A stretch of 64,000 nucleotides of DNA from Lentilactobacillus senioris (lineage in GTDB: Bacteria; Bacillota; Bacilli; Lactobacillales; Lactobacillaceae). Under the pieces are notes generated by a model. That model ran no database searches. It was not told where the DNA came from and was given only the letters and a program-made list of their open reading frames with translations. The DNA lies in NCBI RefSeq assembly GCF_026798195.1, contig NZ_JAPQEZ010000001.1, forward strand, positions 62,001 to 126,000, written 5' to 3'. A program made the translations under genes and the position numbers. Numbering within the stretch: position 1 is the stretch's first letter; each line of letters begins with the position of its first letter. Positions 7,314-15,180 of this stretch are shown here, piece after piece.

Positions 7314-8796
7314 CTAACTTACCTCCAGTGGCTAACGTCATTACTTTTTCTTGGGTGGCATCAGCAGTTGAGATTTCTCCGGTTAAGGTTCCTTCGTAGA
7401 CAACTGCAATTCGATCAGAAAAACCGATTACTTCTTGCAAGTCACTAGAAATCATAATAATTGCCACACCACGATCAGTTAATTCGTTCATTAAATCATA
7501 AATTTCTCGCTTGGCACCAACGTCAACCCCACGGGTAGGTTCATCCAAGATTAAGATCTGCGAACCACTACCAACCCACTTAGCCAAAACTACTTTTTGC
7601 TGGTTACCACCAGAAAGATCTCCGGCTAAATTATTGCGACTAGTTGCTTTTACCGTTAACCGTTTAATCAACATGTCAACGAAATCGTCATCAGCCTTTT
7701 GGTCAATAATTCCGTGCTTAACAAATCCGTCAATACTTGGTAAATCAATGTTGGCTGCAATCGTTGCATCTAAGATCAAGCCCTCTTCTTTTCGGTTTTC
7801 CGTCAAGAAGCCAATACCATTTTTAATTCCATCACTAGGAGAGGAAATTTTAACGGTCTTGCCATTAACTTCAATTTCACCTGAATCATGTGGATCAATT
7901 CCAAATAATGACCGCATAATTTCAGTTCGACCAGCACCCATTAATCCAGAAAAAGCTAAAATTTCACCAGCTTTAACTTCAAATGAAATGTTATTAAAGA
8001 CGCCTTTTTGAGTGAAGTTAGTTAATTTAAGCCGAGTTTCGCCAAAGTTAGGATGTCGTTCTGGGTAAAAGTCATCCAATTCCCGCCCCACCATGTCTTT
8101 AACAATTTGTTGTACATCGGTGTCCTTGGTTTGGTAATTAGCAACCGTTAATCCATCTCGCATTACCGTAATTTCATCGGTAATTTGGAAAATTTCTTGC
8201 ATCCGGTGAGAAATATAGATAACCCCTACCCCTTGTTTTTGTAAGGTTTTAACAATTTCAAACATCCGATCAATTTCTTTTTCGGTTAAGGCTGCTGATG
8301 GTTCATCCATGATCAAAATTTGCGTATCGTTCATTAATGACTTAGCAATTTCAATCATTTGTTGAGTCCCCACGCTAAGTGTTCCAATTTCAGCATCCAA
8401 ATTTACATCTGCATCTAACCGTTGAAGTACCTCTTGCGCTTGTTTACGCATGGTTTTGGTGTCTAACAAGCCGGCTTTATTTGTAATTTCCTTATTAAGG
8501 AACATATTTTCCAGCACTGTCATTTCGGAAAAATTATTCATTTCTTGATGAATAAAACTAATTCCGTGATGTTCTGCATCTAAAGCATTTTGATACTTAA
8601 CTTCCTTGCCATCAACGAGGATTTGTCCACCATCTGCTTTTAATAACCCGGTTAAGATATTCATTAATGTGGATTTCCCAGCACCATTTTCACCCATTAA
8701 GGCGTGTACTTGACCGCCATGGACCGAAAAATTAACGTCCTTTAGGACCTCGTTTTTCCCGAATGCTTTGGAAATTCCCTTCATTTCAATTTGCAA
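7306..8796 (-). CDS. rbsA: Ribose ABC transporter duplicated ATP-binding protein
   Basis: This 496-residue protein has two fused ATPase halves. The first has Walker A GENGAGKST at 35-43, signature LSVGTQQM near 140 and Walker B ILIMDEPSAAL. The second has the degenerate P-loop GLMGAGRTE, an intact signature LSGGNQQKV and Walker B ILILDEPTRGVDVG, as is normal for RbsA/MglA. The start is TTG at 8796, seven bases after AGGAGG; this gives MQIEMKGISKAFG, which fits family N-termini better than the internal ATG. It powers ribose import. Confidence 0.92.
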   Translation of the reverse strand: MQIEMKGISKAFGKNEVLKDVNFSVHGGQVHALMGENGAGKSTLMNILTGLLKADGGQILVDGKEVKYQNALDAEHHGISFIHQEMNNFSEMTVLENMFLNKEITNKAGLLDTKTMRKQAQEVLQRLDADVNLDAEIGTLSVGTQQMIEIAKSLMNDTQILIMDEPSAALTEKEIDRMFEIVKTLQKQGVGVIYISHRMQEIFQITDEITVMRDGLTVANYQTKDTDVQQIVKDMVGRELDDFYPERHPNFGETRLKLTNFTQKGVFNNISFEVKAGEILAFSGLMGAGRTEIMRSLFGIDPHDSGEIEVNGKTVKISSPSDGIKNGIGFLTENRKEEGLILDATIAANIDLPSIDGFVKHGIIDQKADDDFVDMLIKRLTVKATSRNNLAGDLSGGNQQKVVLAKWVGSGSQILILDEPTRGVDVGAKREIYDLMNELTDRGVAIIMISSDLQEVIGFSDRIAVVYEGTLTGEISTADATQEKVMTLATGGKLDE

Positions 8797-8830
8797 AGGA
8801 TAACCTCCTATCCATATTTACCAATAACTC

Positions 8831-9226
8831 CTAAAAAGTTACGCCACTTTCTAAGATGATATTAGAATATGGTGTCATTTCTCCGGTTCTGATAAACGCG
8901 TGTGTTTTAGCTAAATCTTGCTTCAACTGGCTATGGTCCACAAATGTAATTTCTACATTAGGTAAGACCTCTTTGATAGCTGCCAATTGCTCTGGATTTT
9001 GCTCCTTAATTTCTTCAGCTAAATAGATTCTTTGAACTTCCATTTCAGTTAATACATTTCGGAGTACCGTCATAAAACTAGGAATTTCGTTTTCTACAGC
9101 TAAATCAATTTTAGGTGTTCCCATAGGAACCGGCATTCCTGCATCTCCAATGGATAGCCAGTCCATGTGACCCATGTCCGCAATTACAGCGGCCACTTGA
9201 GAATTAATTACGCCATTTTTCTTCAT
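8831..9226 (-). CDS. rbsD: D-ribose pyranase, first copy
   Basis: The ATG at 9226 lies just after GGAGGAGGAGA; the longer frame to 9241 would translate the ribosome site itself. The 131-residue product contains [16 protein letters not shown] with the catalytic His and Asp of RbsD, and the C-terminal [17 protein letters not shown]. It converts beta-pyranose ribose to the furanose form used by ribokinase. It heads the rbsDACB operon. A second copy lies at 10932-11327; no rbsK or rbsR is in the window. Confidence 0.92.
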   Translation of the reverse strand: MKKNGVINSQVAAVIADMGHMDWLSIGDAGMPVPMGTPKIDLAVENEIPSFMTVLRNVLTEMEVQRIYLAEEIKEQNPEQLAAIKEVLPNVEITFVDHSQLKQDLAKTHAFIRTGEMTPYSNIILESGVTF

Positions 9227-9326
9227 ATTCTCCTCCTCCAATTAGAGCTTAGATACAGGCAATCCGTTCCAAATGTTATGTAACATTACTTCATTATGAA
9301 ATCGCTTTCCTATACCTTACGAGGTA

Positions 9327-9355
9327 ATTTTACAATAATATGTTAACGGTTACAA
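9327..9355 (-). promoter_or_regulatory. Promoter of rbsDACB
   Basis: On the minus strand TTGTAA (9355-9350) and TAAAAT (9332-9327) are 17 bases apart. The -35 box and part of the spacer are covered by a cre-like site. The start codon of rbsD is about 100 bases downstream. Confidence 0.6.
9341..9354. promoter_or_regulatory. Catabolite-responsive element (cre) for rbsDACB
   Basis: TGTTAACGGTTACA fits the degenerate cre consensus TGWNANCGNTNWCA at every defined position. It overlaps the -35 box of the rbs promoter, so CcpA would repress by blocking polymerase (inference). Confidence 0.65.
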
Positions 9356-9516
9356 TACTTTTCACAAACAGTTTTAATTTTTTTATTACCGGAGTATCAA
9401 TTAGTTTATCGTTTCAGCATTCTTATCAAAAATTATCTTTAATTTTGGTATAGCCTTTCACTAAGTTTTTATTTTCAACATTTTCAATGTGATGTCTTAA
9501 ATGAATATATGACTAC

Positions 9517-9550
9517 AAAAAAAGGAAACCATTAAATGGTTTCCTTTTAT
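9517..9550 (-). terminator. Terminator after the FucP-like transporter gene
   Basis: AAAGGAAACCATT and a complementary TGGTTTCCTTTT flank AAA; the T-run follows on the minus strand, just past the stop at 9559. Confidence 0.85.
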
Positions 9551-9558
9551 TTACTAAT

Positions 9559-10914
9559 TTAATCTTCTACCACCGTGTAAGGGTGTTTTTTATCATAACG
9601 GTATTCTAATGCCCAGTAAATTGTTACGTACAAGAAGCAAAGCATTGGAACAACGAATGAGAATTGCATTGAACCAGTAATATCAGATACCCAACCTTGG
9701 ATAGCTGGAACTACTGCCCCACCAACAATTGCCATAACCACGAATGCTCCGGCAGTTTCGTTGTATTTCTTTTCAGTAACAGTGTCTAAAGCATGGGAGT
9801 AAATCGTTGGCCATTGAGGACCAAAGAAGAAACTAGCAGCGATAGCCATGATAACTGAAGTCATATTTGGAATACTCATAGTTAAGATCAAAGCGATTGT
9901 CCCAAAGACCGAATAAATTGCAAGCACGCGAGTAATTGAGAAACGGCCCATTAAGAAGTTGGCCACCACTTTACCAACAAACCAAGCAATGTAACTGTAA
10001 ATCATGAAGGTAGAAGCGGCACTATCGGTCAAATGATCCCCCATCTTCAAAGCCAACCGGATGGTAAATGACCAAACAGTGGTTTGCATACCAACGTAAA
10101 CAAATTGAGCAGCGATGGCTTTTCTGAAACGAGCATTTTTAACTAAGTAACGGAAGGTTTCACCCAATGATGGCTTTTCTTCTTTTGCACCATCACTAGC
10201 AGCGTTAGTAGCTTTAGCAGCAGGCATTGGAGTCAAGGCCAAGATGATCAACATCACTACTAAAACAATCAAGATGTACTTGTATGGTCGCAAGGTAAGT
10301 TGCAACATCTTTTCACCGTACGCAAGCCGTGCTGCACCATGCATGTTCGCCATCTTTTCAGATAGGTTGCCGACGGTACCAAAGATCAAGTACTTACCTA
10401 AGACGATTCCTAAGATATCCCCTAGTGGTACCAAAGTTCCGGCAAAGTTAATCCGGAAGTTAGCTGATTCTTTAGGTCCAAGCATTGAACTGTAAGTTTC
10501 AGCAGAAGTTTCTAGGAAGCTCAGTCCAATCGCAATGGCAAAGATAGCTGCCAAGAACATTCCGTAAGTAGCAACTTGAGAAGCTGGGAAGAACAAGCCA
10601 CAACCAACGATGTAGGCAATCAAACCAATCATAATGGCAAACTTGTAACTCATCTTCTTGATAACTAATGATGCAGGAATGGCGATTAAGAAGTAACCAC
10701 CGTAGAAGGCACTTTGGACAAAGGCAGTAGCAGCATCATTTAACATGAACACCGTCTTAAATTGGGTGATCAAAATATCGTTTAATGAAGCTGCAGCGCC
10801 CCACAATGGGAACATCAAACAAACTAAGATAAATTGAAAAATTGGGGTTTTATTCAAATAACCGTCGGACAATTGAATCCAACCGTGTTTTGATTCGACT
10901 TCTTTGGCTTGCAA
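9559..10914 (-). CDS. MFS sugar:H+ symporter, FucP (FHS) family, probable ribose permease
   Basis: This 451-residue, 12-segment major facilitator protein has the FHS-family signatures SLNDILITQFK in the first helix and SFLETSAETYSSMLGP, which match FucP-type fucose/galactose/glucose symporters. The start is TTG at 10914 following GGAGG. It is 17 bases downstream of the second rbsD, so its natural cargo is probably ribose or a related pentose needing mutarotation after uptake (inference from context). It would work in parallel with the RbsABC pump as a proton-driven, lower-cost route. Confidence 0.85.
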   Translation of the reverse strand: MQAKEVESKHGWIQLSDGYLNKTPIFQFILVCLMFPLWGAAASLNDILITQFKTVFMLNDAATAFVQSAFYGGYFLIAIPASLVIKKMSYKFAIMIGLIAYIVGCGLFFPASQVATYGMFLAAIFAIAIGLSFLETSAETYSSMLGPKESANFRINFAGTLVPLGDILGIVLGKYLIFGTVGNLSEKMANMHGAARLAYGEKMLQLTLRPYKYILIVLVVMLIILALTPMPAAKATNAASDGAKEEKPSLGETFRYLVKNARFRKAIAAQFVYVGMQTTVWSFTIRLALKMGDHLTDSAASTFMIYSYIAWFVGKVVANFLMGRFSITRVLAIYSVFGTIALILTMSIPNMTSVIMAIAASFFFGPQWPTIYSHALDTVTEKKYNETAGAFVVMAIVGGAVVPAIQGWVSDITGSMQFSFVVPMLCFLYVTIYWALEYRYDKKHPYTVVED

Positions 10915-10931
10915 ATTATTTTCCTCCTTAA

Positions 10932-11327
10932 TTAAAATGTAACGCCACTTTCTAAAATAATGTTTGAGTAAGGTGTCATTTCACCAGTTCGTACGAAAGC
11001 GTGAGTTTTGCTAAGATCTTTTTTAAGTTGACTATGAGGAACAAAGGTAATATCCACATTAGGTAAAACTTCTTTAATAGCAGCTAGTTGTTCTGGGTTT
11101 TGGTCCTTGATTTCATCAGCCAAGTAAATGTGTTGAACTTCCATTTCAGCTAACACGTTTTTTAAAACGTCCATAAAGCTAGGAAGTTGCTTTGTTAGGG
11201 CCAAATCAATTTTCTTGGTATCAGCAGGTACGGGCATTCCAGCATCCCCGATTGAAAGCCAATCCATGTGGCCCATTCCAGCGATTACCGTTGATAGTTC
11301 TGAGTTAATCACAGTAGTTTTTTTCAT
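10932..11327 (-). CDS. rbsD: D-ribose pyranase, second copy
   Basis: The 131-residue product starts at ATG 11327 (an upstream TTG at 11333 is too close to the GAGGAG site). It shares [16 protein letters not shown] and a nearly identical C-terminal [17 protein letters not shown] with the copy at 8831-9226, but differs in the middle. It pairs with a FucP-like symporter gene 17 bases downstream. The two rbsD genes sit in separately promoted operons, so each uptake route brings its own mutarotase. Confidence 0.9.
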   Translation of the reverse strand: MKKTTVINSELSTVIAGMGHMDWLSIGDAGMPVPADTKKIDLALTKQLPSFMDVLKNVLAEMEVQHIYLADEIKDQNPEQLAAIKEVLPNVDITFVPHSQLKKDLSKTHAFVRTGEMTPYSNIILESGVTF

Positions 11328-11443
11328 AATCAATTCTCCTCATTAACTAGGTTATACGTTTTAGTAAACCTTTTTACTTTTGCTGCAAAAAAATAAACTT
11401 GTGTACTTTATTTTTTTAGTAAAACGATTAAGCGACAAAAAAT

Positions 11444-11472
11444 ATAATATCATCACATGCAAACGATTGCAA
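11444..11472 (-). promoter_or_regulatory. Promoter of rbsD2-symporter operon
   Basis: On the minus strand TTGCAA (11472-11467) and TATTAT (11449-11444) are exactly 17 bases apart. The leader is about 110 bases. The -35 box lies inside a palindromic LacI-type operator. Confidence 0.7.
11458..11471. promoter_or_regulatory. LacI-family type operator overlapping the -35 box
   Basis: TGCAAACGATTGCA is a near-palindrome centred on CG, the hallmark of LacI/GalR regulators such as RbsR or CcpA. A related site TGGAATCGATTGCA lies 118 bases upstream at 11576-11589, a spacing compatible with looping. The cognate regulator is not in the window. Confidence 0.55.
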
Positions 11473-11575
11473 TAACATTTTCAAATTTCACTAATTATTC
11501 ATGGATTTCATTCGGTCCAACCTCAACTACCGTAACGTTTTCTTATATAATCATTACTTGTGATTTTATCAATGA

Positions 11576-11589
11576 TGGAATCGATTGCA
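11576..11589. promoter_or_regulatory. Second LacI-type operator-like site
   Basis: TGGAATCGATTGCA shares the CGATTGCA half with the site at 11458-11471. It lies in the shared intergenic region between rbsD2 and the divergent deformylase gene. Apart from these sites and promoters I see nothing coding in 11328-11757. Confidence 0.4.
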
Positions 11590-11757
11590 ATTATTTCATT
11601 AAATATGGCTATTCCTAATCCAATATACTGTTTTTACGATTAAATCAAGCGATAAAATAAGTTTTTATTTTCACAATCTTCACTTATTTTAATTGCTCAC
11701 TTAGTTAGCGTATAATAAATCCTGATAATTAATCTTAGATTTTCATAGGAGCCTAAT

Positions 11758-12168
11758 ATGATTCAACCAATTATAACTAATCACCTACAATTAACCACTA
11801 AAGCCCAACCGGCTACAATTGCCGACCGTCAGATCATTACCGACTTAAAAGATACTTTAGCAGCCCACAAAGAACATTGTGTAGGTATGGCTGCTAATAT
11901 GATTGGCCAAAATAAACGAATTATCATCGCCGAAATTGGTGCTTTTCCATTAATCATGGTCAATCCCACTATTACTAAGCAACAACAAGCCTACTCCACC
12001 AACGAAGGCTGCTTATCGTTAACGGGAGAGCGGCCCACTACCCGTTATCAAACCATTACCGTGAAATACCAAACCGAACAGTTTCAACCGCAAACCCAAC
12101 AATTTACCGGGTTCGTTGCTGAAATTATCCAACACGAAATTGATCACTGCGAGGGCATTTTGATCTAA
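11758..12168 (+). CDS. def: Peptide deformylase, short form
   Basis: This 136-residue protein has the three deformylase motifs: GMAANMIG (motif 1, where the usual Gln is Met), EGCLS with the metal-binding Cys, and HEIDH with two metal-binding His and the catalytic Glu. It removes formyl groups from nascent peptides. The Met in motif 1 replaces a Gln that helps stabilise the transition state; short deformylase-like proteins with AANMIG occur in Firmicutes and are often second copies. It could therefore be a paralogue beside a canonical def elsewhere. It is monocistronic, with TATAAT at 11713-11718 as a plausible -10 box. Confidence 0.85.
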   Translation: MIQPIITNHLQLTTKAQPATIADRQIITDLKDTLAAHKEHCVGMAANMIGQNKRIIIAEIGAFPLIMVNPTITKQQQAYSTNEGCLSLTGERPTTRYQTITVKYQTEQFQPQTQQFTGFVAEIIQHEIDHCEGILI

Positions 12169-12193
12169 AAAAATACGGCCTAATGGGGCCCAC

Positions 12194-12239
12194 AAAAAAA
12201 CTGGAACTTTGACTTAAAATGTCAAAACTCCAGTTTTTA
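12194..12239. terminator. Bidirectional terminator
   Basis: An A-rich arm with ACTGGAACTTTGAC pairs with GTCAAAACTCCAGTTTTT, between convergent def and the small gene at 12241. Confidence 0.85.
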
Positions 12240-12240
12240 T

Positions 12241-12453
12241 TTAATCTTGATGTTCTTTATCTATCACAATGGTTAACGCATGAATTGCGGCTGCAGATAA
12301 AATTCCTAAATCATCAACTACCATTGGTAACAATAGTTCTTGACGTTGCTCACCTTGAGCAGCCATGAATTTTTTAGTGCTGCGAACCGCAATCGCAGTC
12401 TGTAAGGTTAAGCTAACCCCGGTTAGGAGCACTCCTAATTTACTACTAGTCAT
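12241..12453 (-). CDS. Small hypothetical membrane-associated protein
   Basis: I use the ATG at 12453, preceded by GGGGAGTGG; a GTG nine bases upstream falls in the ribosome site. The 70-residue product has an N-terminal hydrophobic segment (KLGVLLTGVSLTLQTAIAV), a charged middle, and a second hydrophobic stretch (VVDDLGILSAAAIHALTIVI). This gives two possible membrane helices. It lies 33 bases after the YjeM-like permease on the same strand and is followed by a strong terminator, so the two are probably co-transcribed. I do not recognise the family. Confidence 0.6.
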   Translation of the reverse strand: MTSSKLGVLLTGVSLTLQTAIAVRSTKKFMAAQGEQRQELLLPMVVDDLGILSAAAIHALTIVIDKEHQD

Positions 12454-12485
12454 AATCTCCACTCCCCTTTTTAATTGCTAACTAA

Positions 12486-13979
12486 TTACTGATGCTTCTT
12501 CAGCCGCTTGCTTTGGCTAGCGTAGAATAGCAAGGCTACGCCCCCAAAGAAGATTGGGCCAATGATAGTCCAAAAGGCGGTAGTGTAGTCGTGTTCTAAG
12601 ATTGGTTCTACAGCGGTAAAGATAATCCCTAATGACAAAATAATCAAAATAAAGGCCACAATGATGTTAGTCCAAGTCTTATTTTTAAATGCCACAAATG
12701 GCCGGTCAATATTTTGCTTGCGCTTAAAGAATGGGAAGGCTGCAATTAAGAAGAGGTAAGGAACGGAAGTCGAAATGTTCCCCATATCAGTTAAGATTAG
12801 ATAGAATTTTTGGGCGCCAGAACCACCAAATGAGATCAATAGGACAATCACTGACACGATGGTTGCTTGAACCCACATTGCGTAGGCTGGCATACCATTT
12901 TTGTTAAGTTTGGTCATTTTTTCTGGCCAGAGCTCTTTAGGCGATCCCAAGATAAACGACTTCAATGGTGAATAAGTCAAAATGAAGAAGGAACCAAAGT
13001 AGCCCAAGAACATACTTAAACCGGTAAATCGGGCTAAAATAGAGCCCAATAGTAACGATGTTGAATGAGATAGCCCTAAACTTTGACCGAAGAACAGCCC
13101 TAGGTTATTCATTAAGACATAAGTAATGTTCCCCAAGTTAACGTCATCGCTGCCGATCACCTTGCTCCAGTTAGTGCTAATCCCCCAAAGCAGAATACTA
13201 AGTGAGTAAAAGACGGTCACAAAGATAGTAGCAATTAAAATGCCTTTAGGGAAGTTCTTTTCTGGCTTATCGAGGTCATCCACGATCCCCCCCATGGATT
13301 CCATACCAGCATAAGCAAAAATAGCGTACACTACGAAGGAGAAGACAGCAATTGGTGATTGAAAACCAACGTTGGGTGACTTAATAAAACTAGCCGCCCC
13401 ATGAATTGGTTCTTGTAACTGCCCGTGGTTCACAAACAGTAAAATCACAGAAGCCACAACGAAAATTCCGGTTAAGATCATTACAAATGTCCCACCAATT
13501 GATCCTACTTTAGCAATGGAATCGATTCCCTTACTACTAAAGAAAGTAATGGCTAGCATCCACAGTAACGCTAAAATCCCAACCGTTTGAATTGGAGTCA
13601 AACCTATAAAATGCCAAGTTTGTGTTTTATCAGATCCAGTTAGCAACGTGGTTAGCGGAATCCAAACTTTCGAAGAAGTAGAAACTAACCAAATAACCCA
13701 ACTAGATAGCCAGATAAAGGTTCCCACAAAAGCCGTTTTTTCACCGACTGATTCAGATAACCAGGAGTAAAAGCCACCGTGATCATCTTTAAACGCAGAA
13801 CCATATTCAGCAAACATTAAGCCAGATGGCAAGAAGAACACAATTGCCCCAAATATGTACCAAATAATGCTAGCGTAACCCATTTGGGCAAACGCCACCG
13901 TTGTATTAGCAAATCCATAAATAGTAGAAAAAATCATTAAAATCAAGCCGGTCAGAGAAATCTTCGACTGTACTTTCAT
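12486..13979 (-). CDS. yjeM: YjeM-family APC amino-acid permease
   Basis: This 497-residue protein has 12-14 membrane segments. The N-terminus (ISLTGLILMIFSTIYGFAN, GYASIIWYIFGAIVFFLPSG, MFAEYGSAF, GGFYSWL) closely resembles E. coli YjeM within the amino acid-polyamine-organocation superfamily. Substrates of YjeM are not well defined; glutamate/GABA antiporters are the nearest characterised relatives. The start at 13979 has GGAGCG upstream. It is probably expressed with the 70-residue gene downstream. Confidence 0.85.
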   Translation of the reverse strand: MKVQSKISLTGLILMIFSTIYGFANTTVAFAQMGYASIIWYIFGAIVFFLPSGLMFAEYGSAFKDDHGGFYSWLSESVGEKTAFVGTFIWLSSWVIWLVSTSSKVWIPLTTLLTGSDKTQTWHFIGLTPIQTVGILALLWMLAITFFSSKGIDSIAKVGSIGGTFVMILTGIFVVASVILLFVNHGQLQEPIHGAASFIKSPNVGFQSPIAVFSFVVYAIFAYAGMESMGGIVDDLDKPEKNFPKGILIATIFVTVFYSLSILLWGISTNWSKVIGSDDVNLGNITYVLMNNLGLFFGQSLGLSHSTSLLLGSILARFTGLSMFLGYFGSFFILTYSPLKSFILGSPKELWPEKMTKLNKNGMPAYAMWVQATIVSVIVLLISFGGSGAQKFYLILTDMGNISTSVPYLFLIAAFPFFKRKQNIDRPFVAFKNKTWTNIIVAFILIILSLGIIFTAVEPILEHDYTTAFWTIIGPIFFGGVALLFYASQSKRLKKHQ

Positions 13980-14130
13980 TATCAGCGCTCCTTTTTCGCT
14001 TAGTTATTAAAAACAATTATAATTGTTAGTGTTTTTTTATGCAATTATTATTGTTAAATAATAATTTTTATACATTAAAAATGCTAAATAAATTAAACCT
14101 AACTGCCAAATAAGTAATTTTTTAAATAAT

Positions 14131-14591
14131 TATCCGCTAGTTTTCAGCGGGCAGGTGTTAGGATGCATTGCCATCTTATTGTTAGCTAATTTAGGCAGTC
14201 CGGAGGTAAAATGTTGTCCAGCGACTTGGGGGCCATCCCCCTCTTCATGGGCTGTGAGATTTTTTGGACAGATCATCACGCTCGGCGAAAACACCAAAAG
14301 AAAACCATCAATTACCACGTAGTTTCAGTAGGTTTTGTCTTTATTACTATTCTAGCCGACGGTGGCGCCAACCTAGCCATCTATATCCCATTCTTTTCAA
14401 CGCTAGCGGACGTTAACCTTATTCTGGTTAATATCTACCTAGTGATCCTAATTGGCCTCTGGTGCGGCTTAGGGTTGTGGTTAACTCATTTCAAGGGATT
14501 TGAAGTCTTCTTTAACAAGTATTGCGAAAACATTACCGGGGTTATCTTGGTAGTGTTGGGGATGATATTGATTTATAATGGACTTCATTAG
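14131..14591 (+). pseudogene. Decayed cadmium resistance transporter (cadD-like)
   Basis: Two overlapping frames together resemble a CadD-family membrane protein. From about 14131 one frame reads YPLVFSGQVLGCIAILLL (the second helix). After about 14205 a frameshift moves the match to the frame holding LGAIPLFMG, FITILADGGANLAIYIPFF and GVILVVLGMILIYNG. The first helix with its TNIDD metal motif and any start codon are absent, and the second-half motif GADNxGIYIP has lost its Asp (GGANLAIYIP). The gene is therefore 5'-truncated and frameshifted and should not yield a working exporter. Confidence 0.6.
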
Positions 14592-14602
14592 ATTTTAGGA
14601 GG

Positions 14603-15112
14603 TTGGCTCTAATTATTAAATACGTACCTTTTGTACTGCTCTGCGTCATCACCATTATTTTTTGTGGTTATCAAATCAAGTGTCACGCTAATTTTAAAGG
14701 CTGGATAATTTTTACTTCCCTGGCTATTTACTTAATGTGCGTCTGGTGGCTAATTTTTACCCCGGGCACTTATTTTGGATCACCAGAAAGCTACCACAGC
14801 CACTACATTTACTTTAACACTGCCAAAATTATTTATCTTCCTGCCGGCATACTTACTAAAGGTGCATTTTTTAACGTCATAATGACTGTTCCAGCTGGAG
14901 TATATCTAGCTCTTATTTTTCCCAAGCATTTAGCTTGGTACCATATTCTCTTGATAGCATTTCTTATCGGTGGTTTTAACGAAGTAACTCAGTTCATATT
15001 AGATATTTTAATTCATATTAATAGAACGGTGGATGTGACGGATGTGCTGACTAACTTGGTAGGTGTGTTGGTGGGGTATGGAATGATTGTAATGGTACGA
15101 AAGGACAATTAA
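14603..15112 (+). CDS. VanZ-like membrane protein with no clear start codon
   Basis: The protein of up to 169 residues has five hydrophobic helices and VanZ-family features: NVIMTVPAGVYLALIFP and FNEVTQFILDILIHINRTVDVTDVLTNLVGVLVGY. VanZ relatives influence glycopeptide susceptibility or cell-wall phenotypes by unknown means. The only strong ribosome site, TAGGAGG at 14596-14602, directly touches the TTG at 14603. At normal spacing the in-frame codons are CTA and ATT. It may start at ATT 14612 or may have lost its start. It follows the cadD remnant by 11 bases. Confidence 0.65.
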   Translation: MALIIKYVPFVLLCVITIIFCGYQIKCHANFKGWIIFTSLAIYLMCVWWLIFTPGTYFGSPESYHSHYIYFNTAKIIYLPAGILTKGAFFNVIMTVPAGVYLALIFPKHLAWYHILLIAFLIGGFNEVTQFILDILIHINRTVDVTDVLTNLVGVLVGYGMIVMVRKDN

Positions 15113-15125
15113 TTTTTAACAAAAT

Positions 15126-15180
15126 AAAAATAGGATATCCATACTAGACTTACCATCTAATATGAAGATATCCTATTTTT
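15126..15180. terminator. Bidirectional terminator
   Basis: AAAAATAGGATATC at 15126-15139 and GATATCCTATTTTT at 15167-15180 are perfect complements with a 27-base loop, between convergent VanZ-like and wzx genes. Confidence 0.75.

Noticed and set aside
7511-8011. Plus-strand open frame of 166 codons opposite rbsA
   Set aside because: Antisense to a conserved ABC ATPase; composition mirrors the complementary codons and no start signal is present.
14130-14318. Minus-strand frame of 62 codons
   Set aside because: Shadow of the cadD relic with no start signal.
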